From Nonomuraea turkmeniaca (GTDB taxonomy: Bacteria > Actinomycetota > Actinomycetes > Streptosporangiales > Streptosporangiaceae), in assembly GCF_005889735.1 (NCBI RefSeq), contig NZ_VCKY01000004.1:46648-110647 (forward strand): a stretch of DNA of 64,000 bases. The letters run 5' to 3'. Made by a program: the position numbers and the translations under genes. Shown in pieces: positions 1 through 8,046 of the stretch (its first letter is position 1; every line of letters begins with the position of its first letter). The notes beneath the pieces are model-generated. The model made no database searches. It saw only the letters and a program-made list of their open reading frames with translations, and was not told where the DNA came from.

Positions 1-1
1 G

Positions 2-1294
2 ATCGGCGGCGATCCGGCCGCCGCGCTGGAGGCCGGGTCCCGGGCGACGGCCGAGAACGTCACCGGGCTCGTCGTCAACCGGGACGGCCGGAGCGTGGAG
101 ATCCGCTGGTCCGGCGCGGGCACGGCTACGTTGTGGCCGTCGGCCTTCCCCGTCGCGGACGGGAACCGTACCCTGCACATCCTCGACCTCAAGGCCACGG
201 GCCGGCTCGCCTACGACATCCGGATCGTCGACGACACCTGCCCGGGATCGGACGAGCGGGCGACCGTCTTCATCGGCGACCAGGACACCGGTGTCGCCAA
301 CCCCGACGACGGCGCCGGCTGCACGGTCGCCGACCTCCTGCGGGCCGGCGAGCAATGGGAGAGCCACGCCGCCTTCGTCGCCCACGCCACGAAGACCGCC
401 GAGACGCTCGCCCGCAAGCGCGTGCTGAGCCGCCGCGACGCCGCGCGCCTGGTGGTCGCCGCGGCCCGCTCCGACGTGGGGCGCGACCTCGTCACCGCCG
501 CACCCAGCCAGGCGAGCGTCGTGGCCGGGCAAGAGCTCGCGGTACGGATCTCGGGGCGGAGCATCGCCGCGGTGACGGTCTCGGGACCGTGCCTCACCGG
601 CGCCGCCACCGCCTCGGGCGCCGGCGAGGTCAAGGTCGCCATCCGGGAGACGATGCTCCCCGGACGCTGCCGGCTCACCGCCGGAACGGTGCGTGACTCC
701 GGGACGACCGAGATCGACGGCTTCGAGGTGGAGATCGTGCCGGATGCCCAGGGTGTGGTGTTCCGCGACAGCTTCTCGTCAGCGGCGGCGACGTCCGAGG
801 CGTGGAGCGCCGTCGACGGCGTCTGGACCGTGGCCGACGGCGTGTATCGCCAGCAGGACACGTCACGGACGGGCTGGAAGTCCGTCGTCGACGACCTGAA
901 GATCGGCGACGGCTCCGTCGAGGCCGGCATGCACTTCCGGACGCTCGCGACCTCGACCGCCTTCGGCGGCATCCAGGTGCGGACGGCGCAGCCCGGCGAC
1001 GCCTACACGCAGTCCGGGTACATGGTCTATCTCCGCGCCAACGGCTCGGTCGACGTCTTCCGCGCCGGCACGGGCGTCATCGCGACGGGCACAGGGGCGG
1101 CGATCACCGGACCGACGACTCTTCGGGTCGAGCTACGCGGGGCCGAGATCCGCGCCTTCGTCGGCACGGACCCGGCACCCCGCGTCACCGTCGCCGACCC
1201 GAACCCGATCATCGGGCCCGGATACGTGCAGCTCGTCACGGGCCGCGCGGCCGTCGACTTCGACAACGTCCGCGTGTCCACCCCGCTCCCATGA
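2..1294 (+). CDS. Secreted multidomain protein, C-terminal part (LamG/DUF1080-like end domain)
   Basis: The reading frame is open from the first bases of the window and ends at TGA 1292-1294, so the N-terminus lies outside. The visible 430 residues begin with a short beta-rich stretch, followed by a segment typical of linkers between carbohydrate-active domains. The last ~175 residues (from the FRDSFSS motif) look like a concanavalin-type jelly roll of the LamG/3-keto-disaccharide hydrolase (DUF1080) kind, with the usual ending VDFDNVRVS. The catalytic part is not visible, so no reaction can be assigned. It converges on two exported glycosidases, which fits a role in extracellular polysaccharide breakdown; that link is inferred. 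Confidence 0.6.
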   Translation: MGGDPAAALEAGSRATAENVTGLVVNRDGRSVEIRWSGAGTATLWPSAFPVADGNRTLHILDLKATGRLAYDIRIVDDTCPGSDERATVFIGDQDTGVANPDDGAGCTVADLLRAGEQWESHAAFVAHATKTAETLARKRVLSRRDAARLVVAAARSDVGRDLVTAAPSQASVVAGQELAVRISGRSIAAVTVSGPCLTGAATASGAGEVKVAIRETMLPGRCRLTAGTVRDSGTTEIDGFEVEIVPDAQGVVFRDSFSSAAATSEAWSAVDGVWTVADGVYRQQDTSRTGWKSVVDDLKIGDGSVEAGMHFRTLATSTAFGGIQVRTAQPGDAYTQSGYMVYLRANGSVDVFRAGTGVIATGTGAAITGPTTLRVELRGAEIRAFVGTDPAPRVTVADPNPIIGPGYVQLVTGRAAVDFDNVRVSTPLP

Positions 1295-1309
1295 CCGGCC
1301 GACCGGCGT

Positions 1310-3556
1310 TCACGCGGGCGGGAGCCCCCATGGCTGGGCGCTCCCGTTGGCGGGGACGTCGCGCGGCCGTGACGGGCGCTGGCCGCTCCGGGTGACGACG
1401 GCCGTCTCGCCTCGGCGCAGCGGGATATCGATCGTGTCCGTTCCCCGGTACGGCAGGGGCCTGCCCTGCTCGTCGCGGACCTCGAAGGGGCCCTCGACGC
1501 CGTGCCGGAGCCGCAGCGGCTCCCCGGCCTCGCTCCGCACCCTGACCCAGTCGGTACGCCCCGCGCTCCGCGAGGCGTCCACCAGGAACGCCCCCTGCGT
1601 GCGCAGCCGTTCGACCGAGACGTCGGCCCAGGTGGCGGAGACGGCGGGGAACACCTTGACCACCCCGCTGTGGCTCTGGATCAGCATGTCGAGCATCGAC
1701 TGGGCGGCGGCCAGCGGGCTCTCGATGGCGAGGTTGCTCCCCTCCCTGTACATGGTGTTGGGGGTGATGGCGCAGTTGTCCACGACATTGCCGTCGATGA
1801 AGAAGCGCAGGTAGGACAGGGCCTCCTCGGGGTTGCCGAAGAGGGTCTCCATCGAGGAGGCCGCTGCGAAGCTGTAGCCGTGCCACCGGTCGCGCATGCT
1901 CGTCCAGTGGTCGAAGCTGCGCCGGTCGAGCGACTCCTGCAGCGGATAGAGCCAGAGCAGGTGCGAGTAGTGCCGGTGCGACTCGGCCAGCGGCACGTTC
2001 GCCCCGATCATCACTCCCTGCTCGTTCCTGTGGTACGGCACCAGCCGCGCGAGGATCTCCTGCCACCGGCCCTTGCGCGGGTCGTCGATGCGGAGCCGCT
2101 CGGCGCTGTCGAGGAGGGTGCGGCAGCCCCAGCGGATGAGCGACAGGTCGTAGGTGGCGTCGGAGGCGTTCGCGTACTCGGGTGAGCGGGTCTCGGGCAG
2201 ATGCAGCCGGCCGTCCTGGCCTTCGACGAGGAACCGCTCGTAGTAGGTGATCGCCCCGGTGAGGATCGGGAACAGCACGTCACGGAGCACGCGGTCGTCC
2301 ATGTTGTGGCGGTACGCGAGCCAGACGTTGTGCATGCCCCAGGTGAGGTTGCCGGTGTGGTCGTTCGGGCTCACGCCGGGCACGCCGACGTACCGCGGCC
2401 CCGGCCGGAGCATGCGGTCGCCCGGATGGCACAGCGCGTAGGACTTCCCGTCGCGGTAGGCCGGGTTGACGTTGAGCTCAAGATTCTCGTGATATTTCCG
2501 GAAGGTCGTCGTCACGGCGTCCAGTTCCGGGTGGTTCGAGCCGTTGATCAGCGGATAGGCGACCTGGACGTTGAGGTTCCACCAGATGTTCGTCCAGCTG
2601 TTGCCCACCTCGGGGAACCACGGTCCCCACTCGGTCACCACGGGCGCTCCGTCCCTGGTGGCCGAGGCCATCTTGTAGAGCTGGATCCAGTAGAACCGCT
2701 GCAGCCGTTTGTCCGGGACCGACACCAGGCTGCGCCGGTAGAAGCGCTGCCACCAGAGCCGGTGGACGAGCACCTGCGCCTCCGGATTGCCGTCGAGCAC
2801 CTGGCGCACGGTCCGCACCGCGTCCTCGACGCCCGTCGAGTCCGGGTATCCGTACACGATGGTGGCCGCGAGCACGCGCTGGCTGCCGTTCCTGACCTCG
2901 CGCCAGGCCGTGGTGTAGCCGCCCCCGGCGTGCATGGACTGCTCGACGTGCCCGTCGGCGACCACGGGCTCGGGGTTGCCGGTGTAGTCCGGCGGGCGGC
3001 GGATCGTCCTGGTGGTGTGGGACGGCAGCGGCGTGAACCCCCACGCCACCGCCTCCTCCCCCGGCGTCGGCGTCATGGACACCAGCAGCACGCTGCGCTG
3101 GTTGAGCACGAGCGCGCTGAATCGCACACCGCCCTGGGTGGTCGTCACGGTCCCGGTCAGCTCGGCCCGCTCCAGGTCCAGCCGCCAGTCCACCTCCGTG
3201 ACGGTGCCGGCGAAGGTCAGCGTCAGGTAGCCGATGGGCAGCCGCGAGTACCCGATCGCCGCCTCCCACTGCCCGCGCTGGTCCTGCACGAGCGAGTGGT
3301 TCAGCATGAACCGCAGGACGTTCCCCTCGCCGCCCTTGTTGTAGAGGTGCACGCCGAGGAACCCGTTGCCCAGGAAGGGCCCGTTCTGCCAGCCGCTGGG
3401 CAGCCGCTTCCACACCATGGCCGCATCCCGCAGCACGTCGCCGTACACGTCGTCCTTGCCGTCGGGCGCGGCCTGGGCCCACGCGGCGGGGGACGTGGCG
3501 ACCACGGCGGCGGCTCCTGCGCCGGCCACGAACGTGCGGCGGGTGATTCCGGTCAT
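1310..3556 (-). CDS. Tat-exported GH95-like glycoside hydrolase (748 aa)
   Basis: The protein starts with a twin-arginine signal (ITRRTFVAGAG then a hydrophobic stretch ending AWAQA). The body resembles the GH95/six-hairpin (alpha/alpha)6-barrel layout: an N-terminal beta-sandwich containing GPFLGNGFLG, a WWNLNVQ motif where canonical GH95 has its NINLQMNYW segment, and C-terminal barrel motifs (HRHYSHLLWLYPL, NTMYREG, a late beta-sandwich). It is about 30-35% shorter on conserved GH95 signatures than the true GH95 at 15.2 kb, so substrate specificity is unknown. Its ATG overlaps the stop of the upstream paralogue by 4 bases (ATGA), implying one mRNA and coupled translation. The substrate could be a fucosylated or galactosylated plant glycan; this is inference. 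Confidence 0.75.
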   Translation of the reverse strand: MTGITRRTFVAGAGAAAVVATSPAAWAQAAPDGKDDVYGDVLRDAAMVWKRLPSGWQNGPFLGNGFLGVHLYNKGGEGNVLRFMLNHSLVQDQRGQWEAAIGYSRLPIGYLTLTFAGTVTEVDWRLDLERAELTGTVTTTQGGVRFSALVLNQRSVLLVSMTPTPGEEAVAWGFTPLPSHTTRTIRRPPDYTGNPEPVVADGHVEQSMHAGGGYTTAWREVRNGSQRVLAATIVYGYPDSTGVEDAVRTVRQVLDGNPEAQVLVHRLWWQRFYRRSLVSVPDKRLQRFYWIQLYKMASATRDGAPVVTEWGPWFPEVGNSWTNIWWNLNVQVAYPLINGSNHPELDAVTTTFRKYHENLELNVNPAYRDGKSYALCHPGDRMLRPGPRYVGVPGVSPNDHTGNLTWGMHNVWLAYRHNMDDRVLRDVLFPILTGAITYYERFLVEGQDGRLHLPETRSPEYANASDATYDLSLIRWGCRTLLDSAERLRIDDPRKGRWQEILARLVPYHRNEQGVMIGANVPLAESHRHYSHLLWLYPLQESLDRRSFDHWTSMRDRWHGYSFAAASSMETLFGNPEEALSYLRFFIDGNVVDNCAITPNTMYREGSNLAIESPLAAAQSMLDMLIQSHSGVVKVFPAVSATWADVSVERLRTQGAFLVDASRSAGRTDWVRVRSEAGEPLRLRHGVEGPFEVRDEQGRPLPYRGTDTIDIPLRRGETAVVTRSGQRPSRPRDVPANGSAQPWGLPPA

Positions 3557-6417
3557 CGGGCGGGTCCTTCCAGGGAGAGCGCGAAGAGGTGCAGCTGGGG
3601 CCGGGTGAGGGCGGGCAGGGCCACGGACCGGAGCTCCTTCGACGGATCGAGGGTCACGGGCGCGGCGAAGAGCGCCACCTTGGACGTGCTCGATCCGGCA
3701 CGGCCGTGCCGGTGCGTGCAGCGCAGCGCCTCGAAACCGCCCGCCGGCGGCTGGCCGGTCCAGTTGGGAACGGTGAACGGCACCTGGCCGGTCGAGCCGT
3801 CCGCGTAGGTCGCGGTCAGCGTTCCGGAGGCGTCACCGAAGGTGGCCGACCCGAGCAGCCAGGCTCTGGCGTAGCGGCCCGCCGGGACGGCGATCGTCTG
3901 CCCCTGGGCGGTCACGTTGTTCTTGGCGCCGTCGCCGTAGGCCGGGAAGGTGAAGGTCAGCCCCTCCACCGCGTACGAGCCCGCGGGCGGGAGCTCCTCG
4001 GCCGGATAGGTGTAACCGGACCCGTCGTAGTCGCCGTCGGTCATGGACTCGTGGGCCGAGACGCCGTCGTTGTCGAGGTGGGACGACAGGTCGACGGGCG
4101 TGGTCGGGCCGGGCGGCGGGATCGGCGGCAGGCCCCAGGGGTCGCCGGGTTCGGTGATCTTCACGGGCCCGACGGTGAAGTCCCGGACGCCCTGGGCGAA
4201 CACCAGCGCCTCCTGGTCCTTGCGCAGGTCCAGCTCGATGACGCCGTCGCCGACGTCCTTGCAGCGGGCGCCGAGCACGGTATACCGGCCGCCGCTGATG
4301 CCGTGCCGCAGCCGGCACGGTTGCCCCGCCAGGCTGCGAACCCGGACCCACCGGGTCGTGCCCGCCTGCCGGACCGCCGAGACGAGGAAGGCACCTTCGG
4401 TGCGGAAGTTGTGGACGGTGACGTCGGCCCAGCTGCCGGGCACGGCGGGAAATATGCGGATGAGTCCGCCCCAGCTCTGCACCAGCATGTCGTGCATCGA
4501 CTGGGCGGCGGACAGCGGGGTCTCGATGACGGGCCCGCCGCCCTCCCGATACATGGTGTTGGGCCTGATGAAGCCCTGGCGCATGAGCTCGCGCAGATAG
4601 TGCAGGCTGTCGTCGCCCTTGCCCTGCTGGGCGGCTATCGAGGCGGCGCCCGTGAAGCTGTAGCCCTGGAGCGCGCCGGTGAATCCGATCCAGTGCTTCA
4701 GCGACCTCTCGATGAGGTCGCGTTTGTCCGGCTGCTCCCAGGTGATCTCGTAGAGGGGGTAGACCTGCAGCAGGTGCGAGTAGTGCCGGTGCGACTTCGC
4801 GAACGGCACCCCGGTGCCGATCATGTAGCCGTTCTCGTCCACCGGGTAGTCGACGAGCGTGTCGAGCACCTCACGCCAGCGGGTCTTGAGCGGGTCGTCG
4901 ATCTTCAGGGTGTCCGCCGACTCCAGCAGCGTCTTGCAGCCCCACCTGAGGAGCGCCAGGTCGTACGTGCAGTCGGGCGCGCCCCCGTACTCGGGGGAGA
5001 AGGTCGTCGGCAGGTGCAGCCTGCCGTCCGCGCCGGGGGCCAGGAAGTGCAGGTAGTAGTTGATCGATCGGCGCAGCAGCGGGAACAGCACGTCGCGCAG
5101 CACGTCCGTGTCCATGGTGTGCCGGTACGACAGCCAGACGTTGTGCAGGGCCCACGTGAGGTTGCCGATCTCGGGCGCGCCCTGGCCGGGGATGCCGAGC
5201 CGGGCGCCTCGGGCGTACATGTCGGAGCTGCGCGAGACGCCGGCCGAGTCGGATCGGTACTGCTCCGGCACGTGGTCGATGAGGACCTGCCGGTTCTCGT
5301 CCAGCGTCCGGGTGAGGGCGTCGAGCTCGAGGTGGTTGGAGCCGTTGATCATCCAGTATTCGAGCTGGACGTTGAGGTTCCACCAGATGTTCGGCCAGCC
5401 GGTGGGCTGCAGCCACGGCCCGGTGGTGGCCATGACGGGAGCGTGCTCGCGGGTGGCCGAGGCGATCTTGTACAGCTGGATCCAGTAGAAGCTCTGCAGT
5501 CGCTGGTCCGGCACCGAGATGAAGCTCTTGGGGTAGAACGCGTGCCACCAGTCGCGATGCGTCTTCACCAGCAGGCTCGGCGGGCGGCTGCGCGCGCTCG
5601 TGATCGTCCTTACGGCGGGGGCCTCAGCGGTCTCCTCGGGGTGGGAGTGGGCCACGGTGACGTACATCCAGCGCTCGTCGTCGCGGGTGACCTCCTGATA
5701 GGCGGTGACGTAGTGGCCGCCGACCAGCAGGGGCTGGACGCAGAGCTGGACGTCGCCGTCCTTCTTCAGCGTGCTGGGCGGGTTCGGCTGGTAGTTCGGG
5801 TCGGGGTTGGTGATCTGGCGGGGACTGATCGAGGGCGCGGCGGTGAACGTCCAGGCCGCCTCCCGCTCGGCCGCGTCCGGCTTGACGCGGATCAGCATGA
5901 CCTCGCGTTCGGCGTGCACGAAGGCGGTGACCTCGATGGTGCCCAGGTCTGTGGTGACGGTGCCCTTGAGCTCGGCGTTCCACAGGTCCAGGCGCCAGTC
6001 GACGGCGATGATCGTGCCCTTGGGCTGGAGGGTCAGATGGCCGATGGGTAAGCGGCACAGGCCGTATTTGGCGTCGATGTCGGGGCGGTGGTCCTGGACC
6101 TCGCTGTGCTGGACGTCGAAGCGCACCCCGTTCTGGCCTTCGGGAACGTAGACGGTGGAGGCCAGCAGGCCGTTGCCGAGGAACGGGCCCTCGTGCCACT
6201 GGCGCGGGAGGCGTGCCCACACCAGGTCCTGATCGCGCAGGAACTTCGCCCATGGGCCGTCGTGGCGCATCTCGTCGCGGATGGGCAGGAGGCCTGACCG
6301 CTCGAACATCTCGGTGGCGGATGCGGCGGCGGGGGATGCCGGGGCGAGCGCGGCTGCGGCCCCGCCTAAGGCGAGACCTCCGAGGAATGTGCGCCTAGAG
6401 GAGGGATTTTCCGACAT
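3553..6417 (-). CDS. Tat-exported GH95-like glycoside hydrolase with C-terminal beta-sandwich (954 aa)
   Basis: This is a paralogue of the downstream 748-aa gene, with the same order of motifs (GPFLGNGLL, NIWWNLNVQ, KSHRHYSHLLQVYPL, NTMYREG) plus about 190 extra C-terminal residues. The extra part (from about residue 760, with DNDGVS, GDYDGSGYTYPAEEL and GQTIAVPAG) matches an accessory beta-sandwich domain common at the end of actinobacterial glycosidases. The start was set at 6417, where GGAG lies 6 bases upstream and a Tat signal (SSRRTFLGGLALGG) follows immediately. The longer open frame to 6507 would run through the promoter. It is the first gene of a two-gene operon and carries an operator-like motif in its leader. 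Confidence 0.75.
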   Translation of the reverse strand: MSENPSSRRTFLGGLALGGAAAALAPASPAAASATEMFERSGLLPIRDEMRHDGPWAKFLRDQDLVWARLPRQWHEGPFLGNGLLASTVYVPEGQNGVRFDVQHSEVQDHRPDIDAKYGLCRLPIGHLTLQPKGTIIAVDWRLDLWNAELKGTVTTDLGTIEVTAFVHAEREVMLIRVKPDAAEREAAWTFTAAPSISPRQITNPDPNYQPNPPSTLKKDGDVQLCVQPLLVGGHYVTAYQEVTRDDERWMYVTVAHSHPEETAEAPAVRTITSARSRPPSLLVKTHRDWWHAFYPKSFISVPDQRLQSFYWIQLYKIASATREHAPVMATTGPWLQPTGWPNIWWNLNVQLEYWMINGSNHLELDALTRTLDENRQVLIDHVPEQYRSDSAGVSRSSDMYARGARLGIPGQGAPEIGNLTWALHNVWLSYRHTMDTDVLRDVLFPLLRRSINYYLHFLAPGADGRLHLPTTFSPEYGGAPDCTYDLALLRWGCKTLLESADTLKIDDPLKTRWREVLDTLVDYPVDENGYMIGTGVPFAKSHRHYSHLLQVYPLYEITWEQPDKRDLIERSLKHWIGFTGALQGYSFTGAASIAAQQGKGDDSLHYLRELMRQGFIRPNTMYREGGGPVIETPLSAAQSMHDMLVQSWGGLIRIFPAVPGSWADVTVHNFRTEGAFLVSAVRQAGTTRWVRVRSLAGQPCRLRHGISGGRYTVLGARCKDVGDGVIELDLRKDQEALVFAQGVRDFTVGPVKITEPGDPWGLPPIPPPGPTTPVDLSSHLDNDGVSAHESMTDGDYDGSGYTYPAEELPPAGSYAVEGLTFTFPAYGDGAKNNVTAQGQTIAVPAGRYARAWLLGSATFGDASGTLTATYADGSTGQVPFTVPNWTGQPPAGGFEALRCTHRHGRAGSSTSKVALFAAPVTLDPSKELRSVALPALTRPQLHLFALSLEGPAR

Positions 6418-6446
6418 CGCGACTCCGAGAGAGGGTGCTTGAGGAG

Positions 6447-6495
6447 TATACATCCGATAACTGAGAAGATCTAACTCAGCAGCCGCCTCTGTCAA
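6447..6495 (-). promoter_or_regulatory. Promoter and operator of the GH95-like operon
   Basis: On the minus strand TTGACA (6495-6490) is followed after 16 bases by TAGATC (6473-6468). Directly downstream of the expected start point lies TTATCGGATGTATA (6460-6447). The core TCSGATGTAT recurs upstream of the GH97 gene and of the GH95 gene. An operator just after the start point suggests repression. The motif recurrence is seen directly; the regulator (perhaps GntR- or LacI-like) is not in the window. Confidence 0.55.
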
Positions 6496-6559
6496 CCCCC
6501 TTCTCACCGCTTGACTGCGTTTGTGGTGAGCGGCAGGCGTCGGATGAGTGCGCGCTCGC

Positions 6560-6856
6560 CTACGGGGAGCGGCGGGCCCGCTCCAGCTCTGCGCGCAGCC
6601 GGACCAGCTCGGCCCGCGCCTCGGCCAGGTCCGCCTCCAGCCGGCTCCGGACGGCCCTCTCCCGCTCGGCCTCGGCCCTGGCAGCCGACACGATCTCGTC
6701 GGCCTGCCCGTGGGCTTCGGCGAGCAGCCTGCCCGCTTCTTCCTTGGCCGCGAGCAGCAGAGCGTTGACCTGACTCATCGCCTCGGCGGCGCGCCGCTCG
6801 GTCGCCTCGTCCCGCTCACGACCCGTCCTGGCTCGCGTCTTCCTGAAGAAGCTCAT
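6560..6856 (-). CDS. Small DivIVA-like coiled-coil protein (98 aa)
   Basis: Starting from ATG 6856, with GAGGAAG 5-6 bases upstream, the protein begins MSFFRK and is then almost entirely charged heptad sequence. It is rich in Glu, Arg, Ala and Leu, with LLAEAHGQADEIVSAARAEA in the middle, the style of DivIVA/ATP-synthase-b coiled coils. The longer frame reaching 7285 is antisense to the macrodomain gene and was discarded. No catalytic motif is visible. It is probably a scaffold or polymer-associated protein; this is inference from composition only. Confidence 0.6.
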   Translation of the reverse strand: MSFFRKTRARTGRERDEATERRAAEAMSQVNALLLAAKEEAGRLLAEAHGQADEIVSAARAEAERERAVRSRLEADLAEARAELVRLRAELERARRSP

Positions 6857-7001
6857 CACGTCTTCCTCAACGCCCTGCCGCACGATTCCGCTCCCGGGGA
6901 GTACGGAAAACGTTGCCCTGACCACCGTGCTCAGCGTCATCGGCACGCTGCAGATCTTCAGTGAACCGATGCCCTTCCGGTCCATCGATCGACACCGACA
7001 A

Positions 7002-7832
7002 CTAGGACTCAAGGAAGCGCTCGGCGAACGCGGCTCGGTTGGCGGACTCCGGCGCCCGATCCCAGACCGCGAAGACCACCCGCTCGAACACCCCCGCCAG
7101 CGCGCCGCCCGTGGCCAGGTGGGCGTGGAACGCCTCCGCCACCTCGCGTGGGTCGTTCCGGAAGACGCCGCACCCCCACGCCCCGAGCACCAGCCGGCGC
7201 GCGCCGTGGTGCGCGGCGACGGCGAGGACCCGTTCGGCCCGTTCGTGTAGCACCCGCCGGATGCGCTCACCCATGCCAGGATCATGGCGCAGGGCCTGCC
7301 CCGCGTTGGGGGCGGCCGAGGTCAGGAACGAGACCGCGTACGGCTCGCTCAGCAACCGGCCGTCGCCGCCCCGATGCACGGGCACGTCGGGGGACCAGAT
7401 GACGCGGTGGCTGTAGAGCAGATCGGGAGAGGCCCGGTGGGCGGCGTAGTAGTCCGGCGCCTGGAGGAGGCAGGGGTACAGCAGGCTGTGGCGGCACAGG
7501 TCCTCTTCCTGCGCCTTCGCGCCGTTGACATAGCCGCCTCCGGGGTTGCGCGCCGACGCGAAGTTCAGCGCGGCGATCCGGCCGGCGCCGGCGAGGTGGA
7601 GCCGGCGGGCGGCCTGGAGCGTGTCCTCGGCGGTGACCTCGAACGAGGTCACCTGCCCCGGCACGGCAGGGGGCACGGCGACGGACAGGTCGGCCAGATG
7701 GCTCACGGTGCCGGCGATGGCCGCCTCGAGGGCGGGGCTCACGGTGACGAGCGTGCCATCGGCGGCGGTGTACCGGCCGTCGGCCACGATCTGTTCGTTG
7801 GCGGCGGCGATGCCGCGCAGTCTTCTGCTCAC
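7002..7832 (-). CDS. TIGR02452-family macrodomain protein, bacterial-type poly(ADP-ribose) glycohydrolase
   Basis: The centre has the bacterial PARG signature: NPGGGYVNGAKAQEEDL (a GGG loop, then the catalytic QEE pair) in a macrodomain fold. A VLGAWGCGVFRNDP motif near the C-terminus is typical of the family. PARG enzymes cleave ADP-ribose polymers or protein-linked ADP-ribose. Length (276 aa) matches the TIGR02452 family. The start is GTG 7832; no in-frame ATG lies nearby and the ribosome site is weak. No ADP-ribosyltransferase gene is visible nearby, so the partner substrate is unknown. Confidence 0.8.
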   Translation of the reverse strand: MSRRLRGIAAANEQIVADGRYTAADGTLVTVSPALEAAIAGTVSHLADLSVAVPPAVPGQVTSFEVTAEDTLQAARRLHLAGAGRIAALNFASARNPGGGYVNGAKAQEEDLCRHSLLYPCLLQAPDYYAAHRASPDLLYSHRVIWSPDVPVHRGGDGRLLSEPYAVSFLTSAAPNAGQALRHDPGMGERIRRVLHERAERVLAVAAHHGARRLVLGAWGCGVFRNDPREVAEAFHAHLATGGALAGVFERVVFAVWDRAPESANRAAFAERFLES

Positions 7833-7891
7833 GCGCCCGCATGCTAGATGCCGCGCGGCTCTTTGGGCACCGGCATGGCGGCGACCTGCGG

Positions 7892-7907
7892 CTGGACAGG
7901 TGTCCAG
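7892..7907. promoter_or_regulatory. Inverted repeat in the divergent macrodomain / amine oxidase spacer
   Basis: CTGGACA-GG-TGTCCAG is an inverted repeat with 7-base arms, about 60 bases upstream of the macrodomain gene and 140 upstream of the oxidase gene. A second palindrome, ATCCGTCCGGAT (8025-8036), lies just before the oxidase start. Both could be operators for the divergent pair. No regulator is adjacent. Confidence 0.3.
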
Positions 7908-8046
7908 TAAGGAGACAAGACCAGACGAGGCCAGACGTGGTCACGACACCACTCCCGCGCCTGGCGGAACTCATCTCACTTTTGCCGCGAAAGCCTGATG
8001 ACCGTGCCGAAACGCATTTAGAACATCCGTCCGGATCGTTGGCAAC

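Noticed and set aside
2201..3808. Long plus-strand open frame of 535 codons opposite the first GH95-like gene
   Set aside because: It is antisense to a well-supported glycosidase, has His/Arg/Val-rich composition typical of high-GC shadows, and has no ribosome site.
8025..8036. ATCCGTCCGGAT as a fourth copy of the glycosidase operator
   Set aside because: It shares only the ACATCCG half; the GATGTAT arm is missing and spacing differs.
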